DNA from: Chryseobacterium sp. JV274
Lineage (GTDB): Bacteria; Bacteroidota; Bacteroidia; Flavobacteriales; Weeksellaceae
Reading direction: 5' to 3'
Length of the DNA: 64,000 nt
Assembly: GCF_903969135.1 (NCBI RefSeq)
Contig: NZ_LR824569.1
Location: forward strand, 4,051,001 to 4,115,000
Both the position numbers and the translations under genes were made by a program. The notes beneath the pieces were generated by a model. It did not search any database. It was not told the DNA's origin and saw only the letters and a list, made by a program, of their open reading frames with translations. Shown in pieces: positions 52,298 through 59,470 of this stretch. How positions within the stretch are numbered: position 1 is the stretch's first letter; each line of letters opens with the position of its first letter.

Positions 52298-53116
52298 ATG
52301 AAAAATTTACTTACAGGTGTATTTACACTATTCGCCATGAGTTTCGGATTTGCACAATTCAATATTGATGTAACTACCCAAACAGGAAACTTAAATGTTG
52401 CTACTGTGGATCAGACTGGTCTTTTGAACATCAACTCTTTGACACAGACAGGGAATCGTAATACTGCAGACATTGATCAGGTAGGTATTTTGAACGTTAA
52501 TACTGCACAAAGTATAGGAAACAGAAACTCAATAGATGTAGATCAGGTGGGTATTGGAAACTCAAATGAAGTAATGCAGATGGGAAACAGAAACTCTGCT
52601 TCAACATGGCAGCTTGGAGTTCTTAACTCTACAGAACAAACTCAGATAGGAAGAAGAAATGATGCTTCTTCGGTACAGGTAGGATTAGGGAACTCTGTCG
52701 TTCAATATCAGGACGGAAGAAGAAATGATGCTTCAGCTATTCAGTTAGGTAGCGGTAATGAAGCTTATCAGGTTCAGCTGGGAAGAAGAAATGATGCCAG
52801 CGGACTTCAGGTAGGAGCCAACAATATCCTTGTTCAATATCAGGATGGTAATGATAACAGTGCTACTCACGTACAAGCAGGAACAGGTAATATTGCCGCT
52901 TCAGTTCAGGTAGGAGATGATAATACCTCTGCTGGATTACAGATCGGTAATGCCAACCAGCTTTATCAGTTCCAGGTAGGAGATTCCAACACAGCTATTG
53001 ACCTTCAGATGGGTAATGGTAACTTCACCTGGGTAGCTCAGAGTGGTGATGGCCATATTCATGTAGGAACTCAGATGGGTAACGGAAACTCAATGATTGT
53101 GAATCAATCCAATTAA
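52298..53116 (+). CDS. csgA: Major curlin subunit, CsgA-like
   Basis: A 272-residue secreted amyloid subunit. After a signal peptide (ending FGFAQ) and a short lead, residues 27-268 consist of 22 contiguous units of exactly 11 residues, without an insertion or deletion, plus a four-residue tail. The unit is x-Q-x-G-x-x-N-x-x-x-x, as in curlin. Gly is kept in all 22 units, Gln and Asn in 21 each. Units 9, 11 and 13 share GRRNDAS, so the duplicating block is 22 residues (11 curlin repeats, against five in E. coli). It should polymerise into curli-like fibres on the cell surface. It is followed by a terminator, then csgB. Confidence 0.93.
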   Translation: MKNLLTGVFTLFAMSFGFAQFNIDVTTQTGNLNVATVDQTGLLNINSLTQTGNRNTADIDQVGILNVNTAQSIGNRNSIDVDQVGIGNSNEVMQMGNRNSASTWQLGVLNSTEQTQIGRRNDASSVQVGLGNSVVQYQDGRRNDASAIQLGSGNEAYQVQLGRRNDASGLQVGANNILVQYQDGNDNSATHVQAGTGNIAASVQVGDDNTSAGLQIGNANQLYQFQVGDSNTAIDLQMGNGNFTWVAQSGDGHIHVGTQMGNGNSMIVNQSN

Positions 53117-53151
53117 GCCCTATAACATATACTGTAAATCTTAGAAATTGT

Positions 53152-53182
53152 AAAGGAGAAACTACAGGGTTTCTCCTTTTTT
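53152..53182 (+). terminator. Intrinsic terminator between csgA and csgB
   Basis: AAAGGAGAAAC and GTTTCTCCTTT pair around a six-base loop, followed by a T-run. It should make csgA transcripts more abundant than the downstream accessory genes. Confidence 0.8.
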
Positions 53183-53231
53183 ACCTCCGGTTTTCTTCGG
53201 TTTTCGTCAGTATCTTTAATACATAGAGGCC

Positions 53232-53630
53232 ATGTTTACTTTAAGATGGAGTGTTTTTGCTCTTTTCATATTATTGCCATTACAGGCACAGGAAATAGAC
53301 TGGGATAAGATCAACAGCAATACAATCTTTAATCTTATAGCCAGGCAGCAGATTGATCAGATTTCATACGGTACTAATATCATTCAGATGGGTGATTATA
53401 ACAATGCCGAGCTTTCTCTTAATGCCAGAACTAATATTGTTGTAAAACAACTGGGAGACTTTAATACACTTTATTTTATCAATTCATTTACAGATAAAGA
53501 ATCTAAAGCTGCCATTACTGCACAAGGAAACAATAATATTATTGATGTCACGGGAAGCAACAGTATTTCGGATGGAGTTCAGATCAATGTAAAGGGAGAC
53601 AATAAAACAGTTTTCATGAGAAACTATTAA
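53232..53630 (+). CDS. csgB: Minor curlin / nucleator, CsgB-like
   Basis: A 132-residue exported protein (signal peptide ending LQAQ) with a few, less regular curlin-type motifs: IIQMGDYNNAEL, VKQLGDFNTLYF and ITAQGNNNIIDV, spaced about 22 residues. The C-terminus (VKGDNKTVFMRNY) is charged and aromatic, as in CsgB, where it anchors the nucleator to the cell. The csgB assignment rests on position, size and motif density. It lies 7 bp before csgE. Confidence 0.82.
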   Translation: MFTLRWSVFALFILLPLQAQEIDWDKINSNTIFNLIARQQIDQISYGTNIIQMGDYNNAELSLNARTNIVVKQLGDFNTLYFINSFTDKESKAAITAQGNNNIIDVTGSNSISDGVQINVKGDNKTVFMRNY

Positions 53631-53637
53631 AATACAA

Positions 53638-54372
53638 ATGATGAAACTTTTATATTCCCTTAGCCTGAGCACATTTTTTAGCTTCCTGTCTGTATGGACT
53701 TATGGGCAGGAAGATAAAAAAATAAATGCAAGAATAGAGAGCAGCCTCCTTGAAAATCAGATTATACTGAAAGCAATTGTAATGAACAATACCACCGTTT
53801 ATAAGGAATTGAATTACCTTTTAGTTTCTATTAAAAAAGGAAATGGCGGGAACTTTTCAAACAATCAGCAGAGTGGTAAATTTTCTGTGAATCCCAATGA
53901 AGTTAAAATATTATCGGAAATCAGTGTCAATCTTGAATCAAAAGATGCCTTGAAAGCCTTCCTTTATATCAGGGATGAAGAAACACAAAAGCTGGTCGCC
54001 AAAGACAGTCTGGAGCTTAACGGTGATCTTTTTAAAAAGAAAACAGCAAAGGTAGAAGAAGATGCTGCTTATGAGCTGAGAGGATTGACCATTGATGAAA
54101 CCAAAACCAAGGTTGGAAAAGATTTTTATGATCTTTTTTATATGCAATACAGTCAGCTTCCGGATAAAAGTAGCAGTGCTATTACGATTACAGAACTTCC
54201 CCTTCGCGGAACAAGCGGCCAGATTAATATTCGGATTGAGGATAAGATTATTTACAGTTTTATGACCAATCCTGCAGAAGATTATTTAAAAGAGCAGCTG
54301 GTCTACAGCTTAAAATATATCAAAGAATTTAACGCTAAGAAAAACCTTATTAAAAATGAATTTATCTACTAA
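53638..54372 (+). CDS. csgE: CsgE-type curli assembly protein with an extra N-terminal CsgH-like domain
   Basis: A 244-residue exported protein, about twice the size of E. coli CsgE (129). Residues 145-244 are CsgE: YELRGLTIDETKTKVGKDFY, SSSAITITELPLRGTSGQIN and DKIIYSFMTNPAEDYLKEQL, matching the DFY, ITI.E.P and F.....D conserved positions. Residues about 28-127 form a separate beta-rich domain with NNQQSGKFSVNPNEVKILSE and LKAFLYIRDEETQKLVAKDS, which resembles the immunoglobulin-like curli inhibitors CsgH/CsgC (QSG.F.V.P pattern). A Lys/Glu linker joins them. I infer a fusion of an amyloid inhibitor and the CsgG plug protein. It lies 2 bp before csgF. Confidence 0.82.
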   Translation: MMKLLYSLSLSTFFSFLSVWTYGQEDKKINARIESSLLENQIILKAIVMNNTTVYKELNYLLVSIKKGNGGNFSNNQQSGKFSVNPNEVKILSEISVNLESKDALKAFLYIRDEETQKLVAKDSLELNGDLFKKKTAKVEEDAAYELRGLTIDETKTKVGKDFYDLFYMQYSQLPDKSSSAITITELPLRGTSGQINIRIEDKIIYSFMTNPAEDYLKEQLVYSLKYIKEFNAKKNLIKNEFIY

Positions 54373-54374
54373 AA

Positions 54375-54794
54375 ATGTCCGCCATGAAAACCTTTATCAT
54401 TATTTTGACCTTTATTGCAGGTATTTTCTACGGAAAATCTCAGCAGCTCGTCTACAAACCGGTCAATCCGGCTTTTGGAGGAGACACGTTTAATTATCAG
54501 TGGCTTTTAAGCTCTGCCAATGCACAAAACCAATTTGACGAAAAAAATGATTTCAGCGATCTGCTGGATCGTGTAAATTCTCTTGACAGCTTTACCCAGA
54601 GTCTCAACAGACAGATTCTCAGTGAGCTTTCAAGAAAACTGTTTGATGAACAGTTTGGTGATGGAAATATAAAGCCCGGAAATTATCTTTTCGGATCGCT
54701 TTACTTACAGATTACCAATACTAATCAGGGACTTTTAATCAATATTTTGGATACCAGTAATGGCGATCAGTCCGAGATCGTAATTCCGAAATAG
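54375..54794 (+). CDS. csgF: CsgF-like curli assembly protein
   Basis: A 139-residue exported protein. The N-terminus of the mature part, LVYKPVNPAFGGDTFNYQWL then LSSANAQN, is the CsgF segment that plugs the CsgG channel and matches the E. coli NPNFGG...LLNSAQAQN pattern. The rest (LDSFTQSLNRQILSEL, GNYLFGSLYLQITNTNQGLL) also aligns with CsgF. An alternative start is the ATG at 54384. It couples secretion to nucleation by CsgB. A 23-bp gap separates it from csgG. Confidence 0.93.
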   Translation: MSAMKTFIIILTFIAGIFYGKSQQLVYKPVNPAFGGDTFNYQWLLSSANAQNQFDEKNDFSDLLDRVNSLDSFTQSLNRQILSELSRKLFDEQFGDGNIKPGNYLFGSLYLQITNTNQGLLINILDTSNGDQSEIVIPK

Positions 54795-54817
54795 GAATAA
54801 CTAAAAATAAACTTACC

Positions 54818-56182
54818 ATGACAACCTACACTTACACCAGAATCTTTTTCTGTAGTTTCCTGCTATGCATTCTGCAGGCTTGTAGCTCAATATTTGGTTT
54901 ACCTTCGGATCCCGAAAAACCAACAATGGGTGAGGTTACTTCCTCTACCGCAGAACTGAAAAACCTTCCCCTTCCCAAAGAAAAAATTGTAATTGGGGTC
55001 TACAAATTCCGGGACCAGACCGGCCAGTATAAACCTTCCGAAAACGGAAACAACTGGAGCACGGCAGTCCCTCAGGGAACCACCACCATTCTTATCAAAG
55101 CACTGGAAGACAGCCATTGGTTTATCCCTATTGAAAGGGAAAATATTGCCAATCTTCTCAATGAAAGACAAATCATCCGTTCCACACGACAGGAATATAT
55201 AAAGGATGCAGATAAAAACAGTCAGGCACTTCCTCCTCTTTTATATGCCGGAATTCTTCTTGAAGGGGGCGTAATCTCCTATGACAGCAATATTCTCACC
55301 GGAGGGCTTGGAGCGAGGTATTTCGGAATCGGTGCTTCCACACAATACCGCCAGGACAGAATTACTATTTACCTTCGTGCTGTCTCTACTCTTAATGGAG
55401 AAATTCTTAAAACAGTTTATACCTCTAAAACCATTCTTTCAACCAACGTCAACGGAAGTTTTTTCAGATATATTGATACGGAAAGACTCCTTGAAGCTGA
55501 GGTAGGACTCACCCAGAATGAGCCCGTTCAGCTTGCTGTGACAGAGGCTATTGAAAAAGCTGTAAAATCTCTTATTGTAGAAGGAATAAGAGATAAAATC
55601 TGGGGGAAAGCAGTGGATCCCAATGGAGGATACCAGACTTTAATCAATGAATATAACAGAGAGCAGGAGCAAAATGACGGAAGAGCAGTAGGCGGCAAAT
55701 ATCCGGAGAACTACAGACAGAAAGTTTCTGTATTTGCCAATGTTGAAGGGCAGAAAGTGAAAGATGATTATGTAGGCCCTAAAATGAATGTTGGAGGTAA
55801 AATAGGATTCAAATATTTCCTTACTCCCTACCTGAATATAGAATTGAATGGCAGTTATTTTACGCTGGAAAATTCAAATATTGTGAAAAGAAACTATTTC
55901 GGTCCCGAAGTGAATCTGGAATATGTGCTTTTTCCTAAATACAGATTCAGCCCATACATTTACGGTGGAGCCGGAGCTATGTATTCAAAATATAAACCTC
56001 AATATAAAACACAGTTCGGAGGAGGGCTGGAATATATGATCAGCCGGAATGTTTCACTGAGAGCTTCGGCTCAATATGACCTGGGATTCAAAGATGACTG
56101 GGAAGGCCTTGTGAATGGGAAAAGGAAAGATCAGGCTTTACGCTTTGGTATAGGAATCAATTTTTACTTCGGAAACAAATAA
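54818..56182 (+). CDS. csgG: CsgG-like curli secretion channel fused to a C-terminal beta-barrel-like domain
   Basis: A 454-residue lipoprotein (lipobox LQAC, Cys22), against 277 residues for E. coli CsgG. Residues 22 to about 290 are CsgG: IVIGVYKFRDQTGQYKP, NNWSTAVPQGTTTILIKAL, LNERQIIRSTRQ, GGLGARYFGIGASTQY and NEPVQLAVTEAIEKAV. In the constriction loop, the E. coli Asn-Phe pair is Asn79-Trp80 and the Tyr is not kept. Residues about 300-454 are an added beta-rich domain (PKMNVGGKIGFKYFLTPYLN, GPEVNLEYVLFPKYRFSPYI, LRFGIGINFYF), like a small outer-membrane barrel ending in aromatic residues. The channel exports CsgA and CsgB. Confidence 0.93.
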   Translation: MTTYTYTRIFFCSFLLCILQACSSIFGLPSDPEKPTMGEVTSSTAELKNLPLPKEKIVIGVYKFRDQTGQYKPSENGNNWSTAVPQGTTTILIKALEDSHWFIPIERENIANLLNERQIIRSTRQEYIKDADKNSQALPPLLYAGILLEGGVISYDSNILTGGLGARYFGIGASTQYRQDRITIYLRAVSTLNGEILKTVYTSKTILSTNVNGSFFRYIDTERLLEAEVGLTQNEPVQLAVTEAIEKAVKSLIVEGIRDKIWGKAVDPNGGYQTLINEYNREQEQNDGRAVGGKYPENYRQKVSVFANVEGQKVKDDYVGPKMNVGGKIGFKYFLTPYLNIELNGSYFTLENSNIVKRNYFGPEVNLEYVLFPKYRFSPYIYGGAGAMYSKYKPQYKTQFGGGLEYMISRNVSLRASAQYDLGFKDDWEGLVNGKRKDQALRFGIGINFYFGNK

Positions 56183-56193
56183 AAACACGAATT

Positions 56194-57705
56194 ATGAAAA
56201 CTTTAATTAAAATACTCAGCATATTCATCTTTGCTTTTTGTCTGTTTTCATGCAATGAAGACCTTGTAGAACAGGCTCAAACAGGAACACTAAAAGGAAA
56301 AGTTGTAAAAAGAGGCAGTAATGTGCCGCTTTCCAATGTGAAGATTTTTACCAATCCTACAACACAGACGGTTTTCACTGGTACAGACGGCTCTTTTGAA
56401 ATCGCAGGCATGCCGGTAGGCAATTATTCTGTAAAAGCAGAGCTTTCGGGATATATTACCAGCTTTCAGTCTGTCAATATACAGAATCAAAATCAAGTGG
56501 TAACAGCAGTTTTTGAGATGGATGATGATACATCATTGAATTCTCCTCCCGCTACACCACAGTTGCTAAGTCCGATAGATAACGCAGTAAATCAACCTTT
56601 GAGCGTCGAATTAACCTGGAGCGCAACAGATCCGGATACAGCGGATGTTTTAAAATACAGTTTGGCAATTAAAAATAATCTTGACACTAATGTGATTCAG
56701 GTTAATGATTTGACAGCGAATCATTATACGCTTTCAAATCTGAAGTTTGGTGTAAGTTACTTCTGGCAGGTGTCTGTTTCGGACGGCATTCACCAGCCAG
56801 TTTTAAGCTCTATCAGTAAATTTACTACCAATACGGTACCGGCCAACAGGTATCATTATACCCAAAAACAGAATGGGAATTTTGTGATCATCTCCAGTGA
56901 TGATCAGGGAAGTAATTTCCAGTTTACCAATTCTTCCTACAACAGCTGGCGGCCACGTAAGAACAACAATGCAGGTCTCATTGCTTTCCTTCGTACAGAA
57001 GGCGGAAGTACTCATATTTATACAGCCAATCCTGACGGTTCCAATCCTTTTAAAGTAACAACAGTAGCTGTAGCAGGTTTTAATAATTATGAAATGGATT
57101 TTGCATGGAGTACAAACGGTAAGGAGCTTATTTATTCTAATTTCAACAAACTGTACAGGATCAATAAAGACGGCAGCGGTCTGAGTCTGGTGTATACCAC
57201 TCCTGACGGAAGTATGATATCCGAATGCGACTGGAGTTATGATGGTAGTAAAATAGCTTTGAAAACCAACGATTATAACGGCTATAATACCAAAGTTTAT
57301 GTTATAGATATGACGGGAACTGTTCTTAAAACTGTATTGTCCGGTTCCCCGGGAGCCAGTGGTGGACTGAATTTCTCCGTAGACGGACAGCTTCTTCTCT
57401 TTACCCGTGATGTCTCAGGATATCTGGACGGAAGTGGAAATTACCGACAGCTGGATTCACATATTTTCATCTATAATCTTGTCACAGATGTTATAAGTGA
57501 TATTTCTGCTGAAAGCGAAAAAGTGATGGGAACCAATGATCTTGACCCAAGATTCTCACCGAATAATGCACAGATCATTTTTATGAATACTTCCAATGAT
57601 AATATTTCGCAAAGAAATGTAATGGCCATTGATCTTAACAGCAGTATGACGGATCTTACCCGAACAGCGCTTTTCAGCAACGGGGAGATGCCGGATTATG
57701 AATAA
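56194..57705 (+). CDS. Lipoprotein with carboxypeptidase-regulatory, FN3-like and TolB-like propeller domains
   Basis: A 503-residue lipoprotein (lipobox CLFSC, Cys20). Residues about 30-112 are a carboxypeptidase-regulatory-like domain (GTLKGKVVKRGSNVPLSNVK, TDGSFEIAGMPVGNYSVKAE). Residues about 120-214 are an FN3-like domain (PQLLSPIDNAVNQP, FGVSYFWQVSVSDG). From about 215 on there are TolB/PD40-type repeats (FAWSTNGKELIYSN, CDWSYDGSKIALKT, LNFSVDGQLLLFT, PRFSPNNAQIIFM). It starts 11 bp after csgG, so it is in the curli operon. It could cap, anchor or quality-control the fibres, but no function is known. Confidence 0.85.
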   Translation: MKTLIKILSIFIFAFCLFSCNEDLVEQAQTGTLKGKVVKRGSNVPLSNVKIFTNPTTQTVFTGTDGSFEIAGMPVGNYSVKAELSGYITSFQSVNIQNQNQVVTAVFEMDDDTSLNSPPATPQLLSPIDNAVNQPLSVELTWSATDPDTADVLKYSLAIKNNLDTNVIQVNDLTANHYTLSNLKFGVSYFWQVSVSDGIHQPVLSSISKFTTNTVPANRYHYTQKQNGNFVIISSDDQGSNFQFTNSSYNSWRPRKNNNAGLIAFLRTEGGSTHIYTANPDGSNPFKVTTVAVAGFNNYEMDFAWSTNGKELIYSNFNKLYRINKDGSGLSLVYTTPDGSMISECDWSYDGSKIALKTNDYNGYNTKVYVIDMTGTVLKTVLSGSPGASGGLNFSVDGQLLLFTRDVSGYLDGSGNYRQLDSHIFIYNLVTDVISDISAESEKVMGTNDLDPRFSPNNAQIIFMNTSNDNISQRNVMAIDLNSSMTDLTRTALFSNGEMPDYE

Positions 57706-58061
57706 GCTTCAAGGTTTTTAAATTCAAAGTTTAATCTTGTTTCGCTACTTTTTATGATTCAATGATTGGTTTTGCAAAACAAATTAACTCATGATATTAA
57801 AAGTCCAGGGTTTTAAAGTTTAAAGTTCCAAGTTGTGAGCCAGAGATTAGAGATTTGGGTTGTTTGCACATAAATAATAAGTTAAAGTTATATAAGCTTT
57901 TTCATAGCTCAATTTCTGATCTCTATGTCTCACTTCTGGTTTTACAATGAATAAGGATTAATAATAAGTTACGCCCTGATTCTAGAATAAAAATGGATTA
58001 GGCATAAAAAAATTCCAGACTGTAAAGTTTGGAATTTTTTTGAGTTTTTCATGGGAGAATT
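57706..58061. other. Intergenic region between the curli operon and the LuxR gene
   Basis: A 356-bp gap between convergent genes. A degenerate inverted repeat (GTGAGCCAGAGATTAGAGAT near 57836, partly complementary to ATCTCTATGTCTCAC near 57920) resembles other decayed intergenic elements. A terminator lies at 58007-58041. No further gene is seen. Confidence 0.5.
58007..58041. terminator. Bidirectional terminator
   Basis: AAAAATTCCA and TGGAATTTTT stem, extended by GAC/GTT, with a T-run. It stops both the curli operon and the convergent LuxR gene. Confidence 0.75.
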
Positions 58062-58712
58062 TCAGTCGATAATATGATTCTCAATAGCATATTTTACAAT
58101 TCCGACTGAGTTTTTCGCATTCAGTTTCAAAAGAATTCTTTTTCGGTGTGTTTCTACCGTATTGATACTGATAAAAAGTTTTTCAGAGATATCTTTACTG
58201 CTGCATCCGTCGCAGATCAGTTTCAGGATTTCCATTTCACGGCGGGTGAGGGGTTCTTTGATGTGGGGATTTTGTTTTCCCTGCTCACTGCTGATGAAAT
58301 TCATCATTTTTTCCTTTGCATGATCACAGATATAGATCTCATTGAGGAGTAAAACATTAATGGATTTCAGGAACTCATCATAAGTGCAGTTCTTGTCCAG
58401 ATAACCTTTGATGCCTTTGTTGAAAAGCTTCCGCATATCTATCACGTCATAAGAGCTTCCTATGACAATGATTTTGGTGTTTTTATGTTCAGAAATAATG
58501 TTTTCTACCAACTTGCAGATTTCTGTAAGCATGAGCATGTTGGAACTCATGACAAGCATTTCCGATGGCTCTTTTTTTAAGTGTTTGGAGAGGGTTTCTA
58601 AAGAATTACAAATGTCAATTGTGCTAAAAATTTTGCTTTGTGTAAGCAGTCTTGATAATCCCTCGGTATAAAGCATGGGCTCATCAAAAATGGTCAATTT
58701 TGGTTTCATCAT
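58062..58712 (-). CDS. LuxR/NarL-type response regulator with degenerate receiver
   Basis: A 216-residue protein with an N-terminal receiver and C-terminal LuxR HTH (LTRREMEILKLICDGCSSKD, ISINTVETHRKRILLKL). Aligning SEMLVMSSNML to the usual PDLVLLDxxMP places Ser56 where the phosphoacceptor Asp should be. The acidic pair (Asp10, Glu11), Ser86/Ser87 and Lys107 are kept. So it is probably not activated by phosphorylation. No histidine kinase is adjacent. It is convergent with the curli operon and could be its regulator, as CsgD is in enterobacteria (inference). Confidence 0.88.
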   Translation of the reverse strand: MMKPKLTIFDEPMLYTEGLSRLLTQSKIFSTIDICNSLETLSKHLKKEPSEMLVMSSNMLMLTEICKLVENIISEHKNTKIIVIGSSYDVIDMRKLFNKGIKGYLDKNCTYDEFLKSINVLLLNEIYICDHAKEKMMNFISSEQGKQNPHIKEPLTRREMEILKLICDGCSSKDISEKLFISINTVETHRKRILLKLNAKNSVGIVKYAIENHIID

Positions 58713-58925
58713 GGTTTGTTTTGTTTATATAAAAATATGAAAAAAACTTTATATTTTAAACAAAATTGATAAATAATTTTAATTTATGTTGTTTTTATTA
58801 GTGGTTAAATGTTGTTTTTATTAATTATTTAATAAATAATTCTCTTTTTGTGGAGTTTTTTAGAGTTATTACTGTTAAAACGTATTGTTTATCGTTGTTT
58901 TTAAAGTTTGTTTTCAAATGTGGTA

Positions 58926-59396
58926 TCATATAACTAACGTGGTAGGGATATGCTTTACCGGAAAATTAACCGAGTTGGCAATGAAACAATATTCATTGGC
59001 TTTATGATGAAGCTGTTCTGCTTTTTCCTTCATAGATTCTTCTGCAACGGTTACTGCAGGATGTAAGGTTACTTCTGTAAAATATCCGCTTCCGTTGGCT
59101 GTTTCTGCCATTATACCTGTTGCTTCATCGGTGTAATCTGTCACAATAATGCCAGCCTCGGAACAGAAATGAAGATACCACAACATATGGCAGGAAGAAA
59201 GTGAGGATAGAAGCATCTCTTCCGGATTATGTTTTGTTCTGTCACCACGGAAAGCAGGATCTGATGAACCCTCGATAATAATTTTGTTTTCTGCAGAAAT
59301 AGTATGGCTTCTTTCGTAATCTCTATATCCACTGGTTCCGGTTCCCTGATTGCCTGTCCATTGGACGGTGATTTTGTAACGATGATGTTTTTCCAT
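58926..59396 (-). CDS. OsmC family peroxiredoxin-like protein
   Basis: A 156-residue OsmC/Ohr-type protein. Cys in SSLSSCHMLWYLHFC and in ANEYCFIANSV are the usual two redox-active positions. NPEEMLLSSLSSCHM is the conserved helix. It reduces organic hydroperoxides. The 213-bp region leading to the LuxR gene contains two direct copies of ATGTTGTTTTTATTA (58786 and 58809 area) and very A/T-rich DNA. Confidence 0.93.
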   Translation of the reverse strand: MEKHHRYKITVQWTGNQGTGTSGYRDYERSHTISAENKIIIEGSSDPAFRGDRTKHNPEEMLLSSLSSCHMLWYLHFCSEAGIIVTDYTDEATGIMAETANGSGYFTEVTLHPAVTVAEESMKEKAEQLHHKANEYCFIANSVNFPVKHIPTTLVI

Positions 59397-59410
59397 TTTG
59401 AATTGAAATA

Positions 59411-59449
59411 AAAAAAGTATCTGCTAAAATTAAGCAAATACTTTTTTTA
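59411..59449 (-). terminator. Terminator of the delta-60 repeat gene
   Basis: AAAAAAGTAT ... ATACTTTTTT stem with an inner GC-containing extension, just past the stop at 59471. Confidence 0.7.
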
Positions 59450-59470
59450 AAAATAAAATATGAATTTTTA

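Noticed and set aside
52376..53101. Possible CRISPR or minisatellite array
   Set aside because: The periodicity is in the protein (33-bp units, one frame, degenerate at DNA level); it is the curlin repeat.
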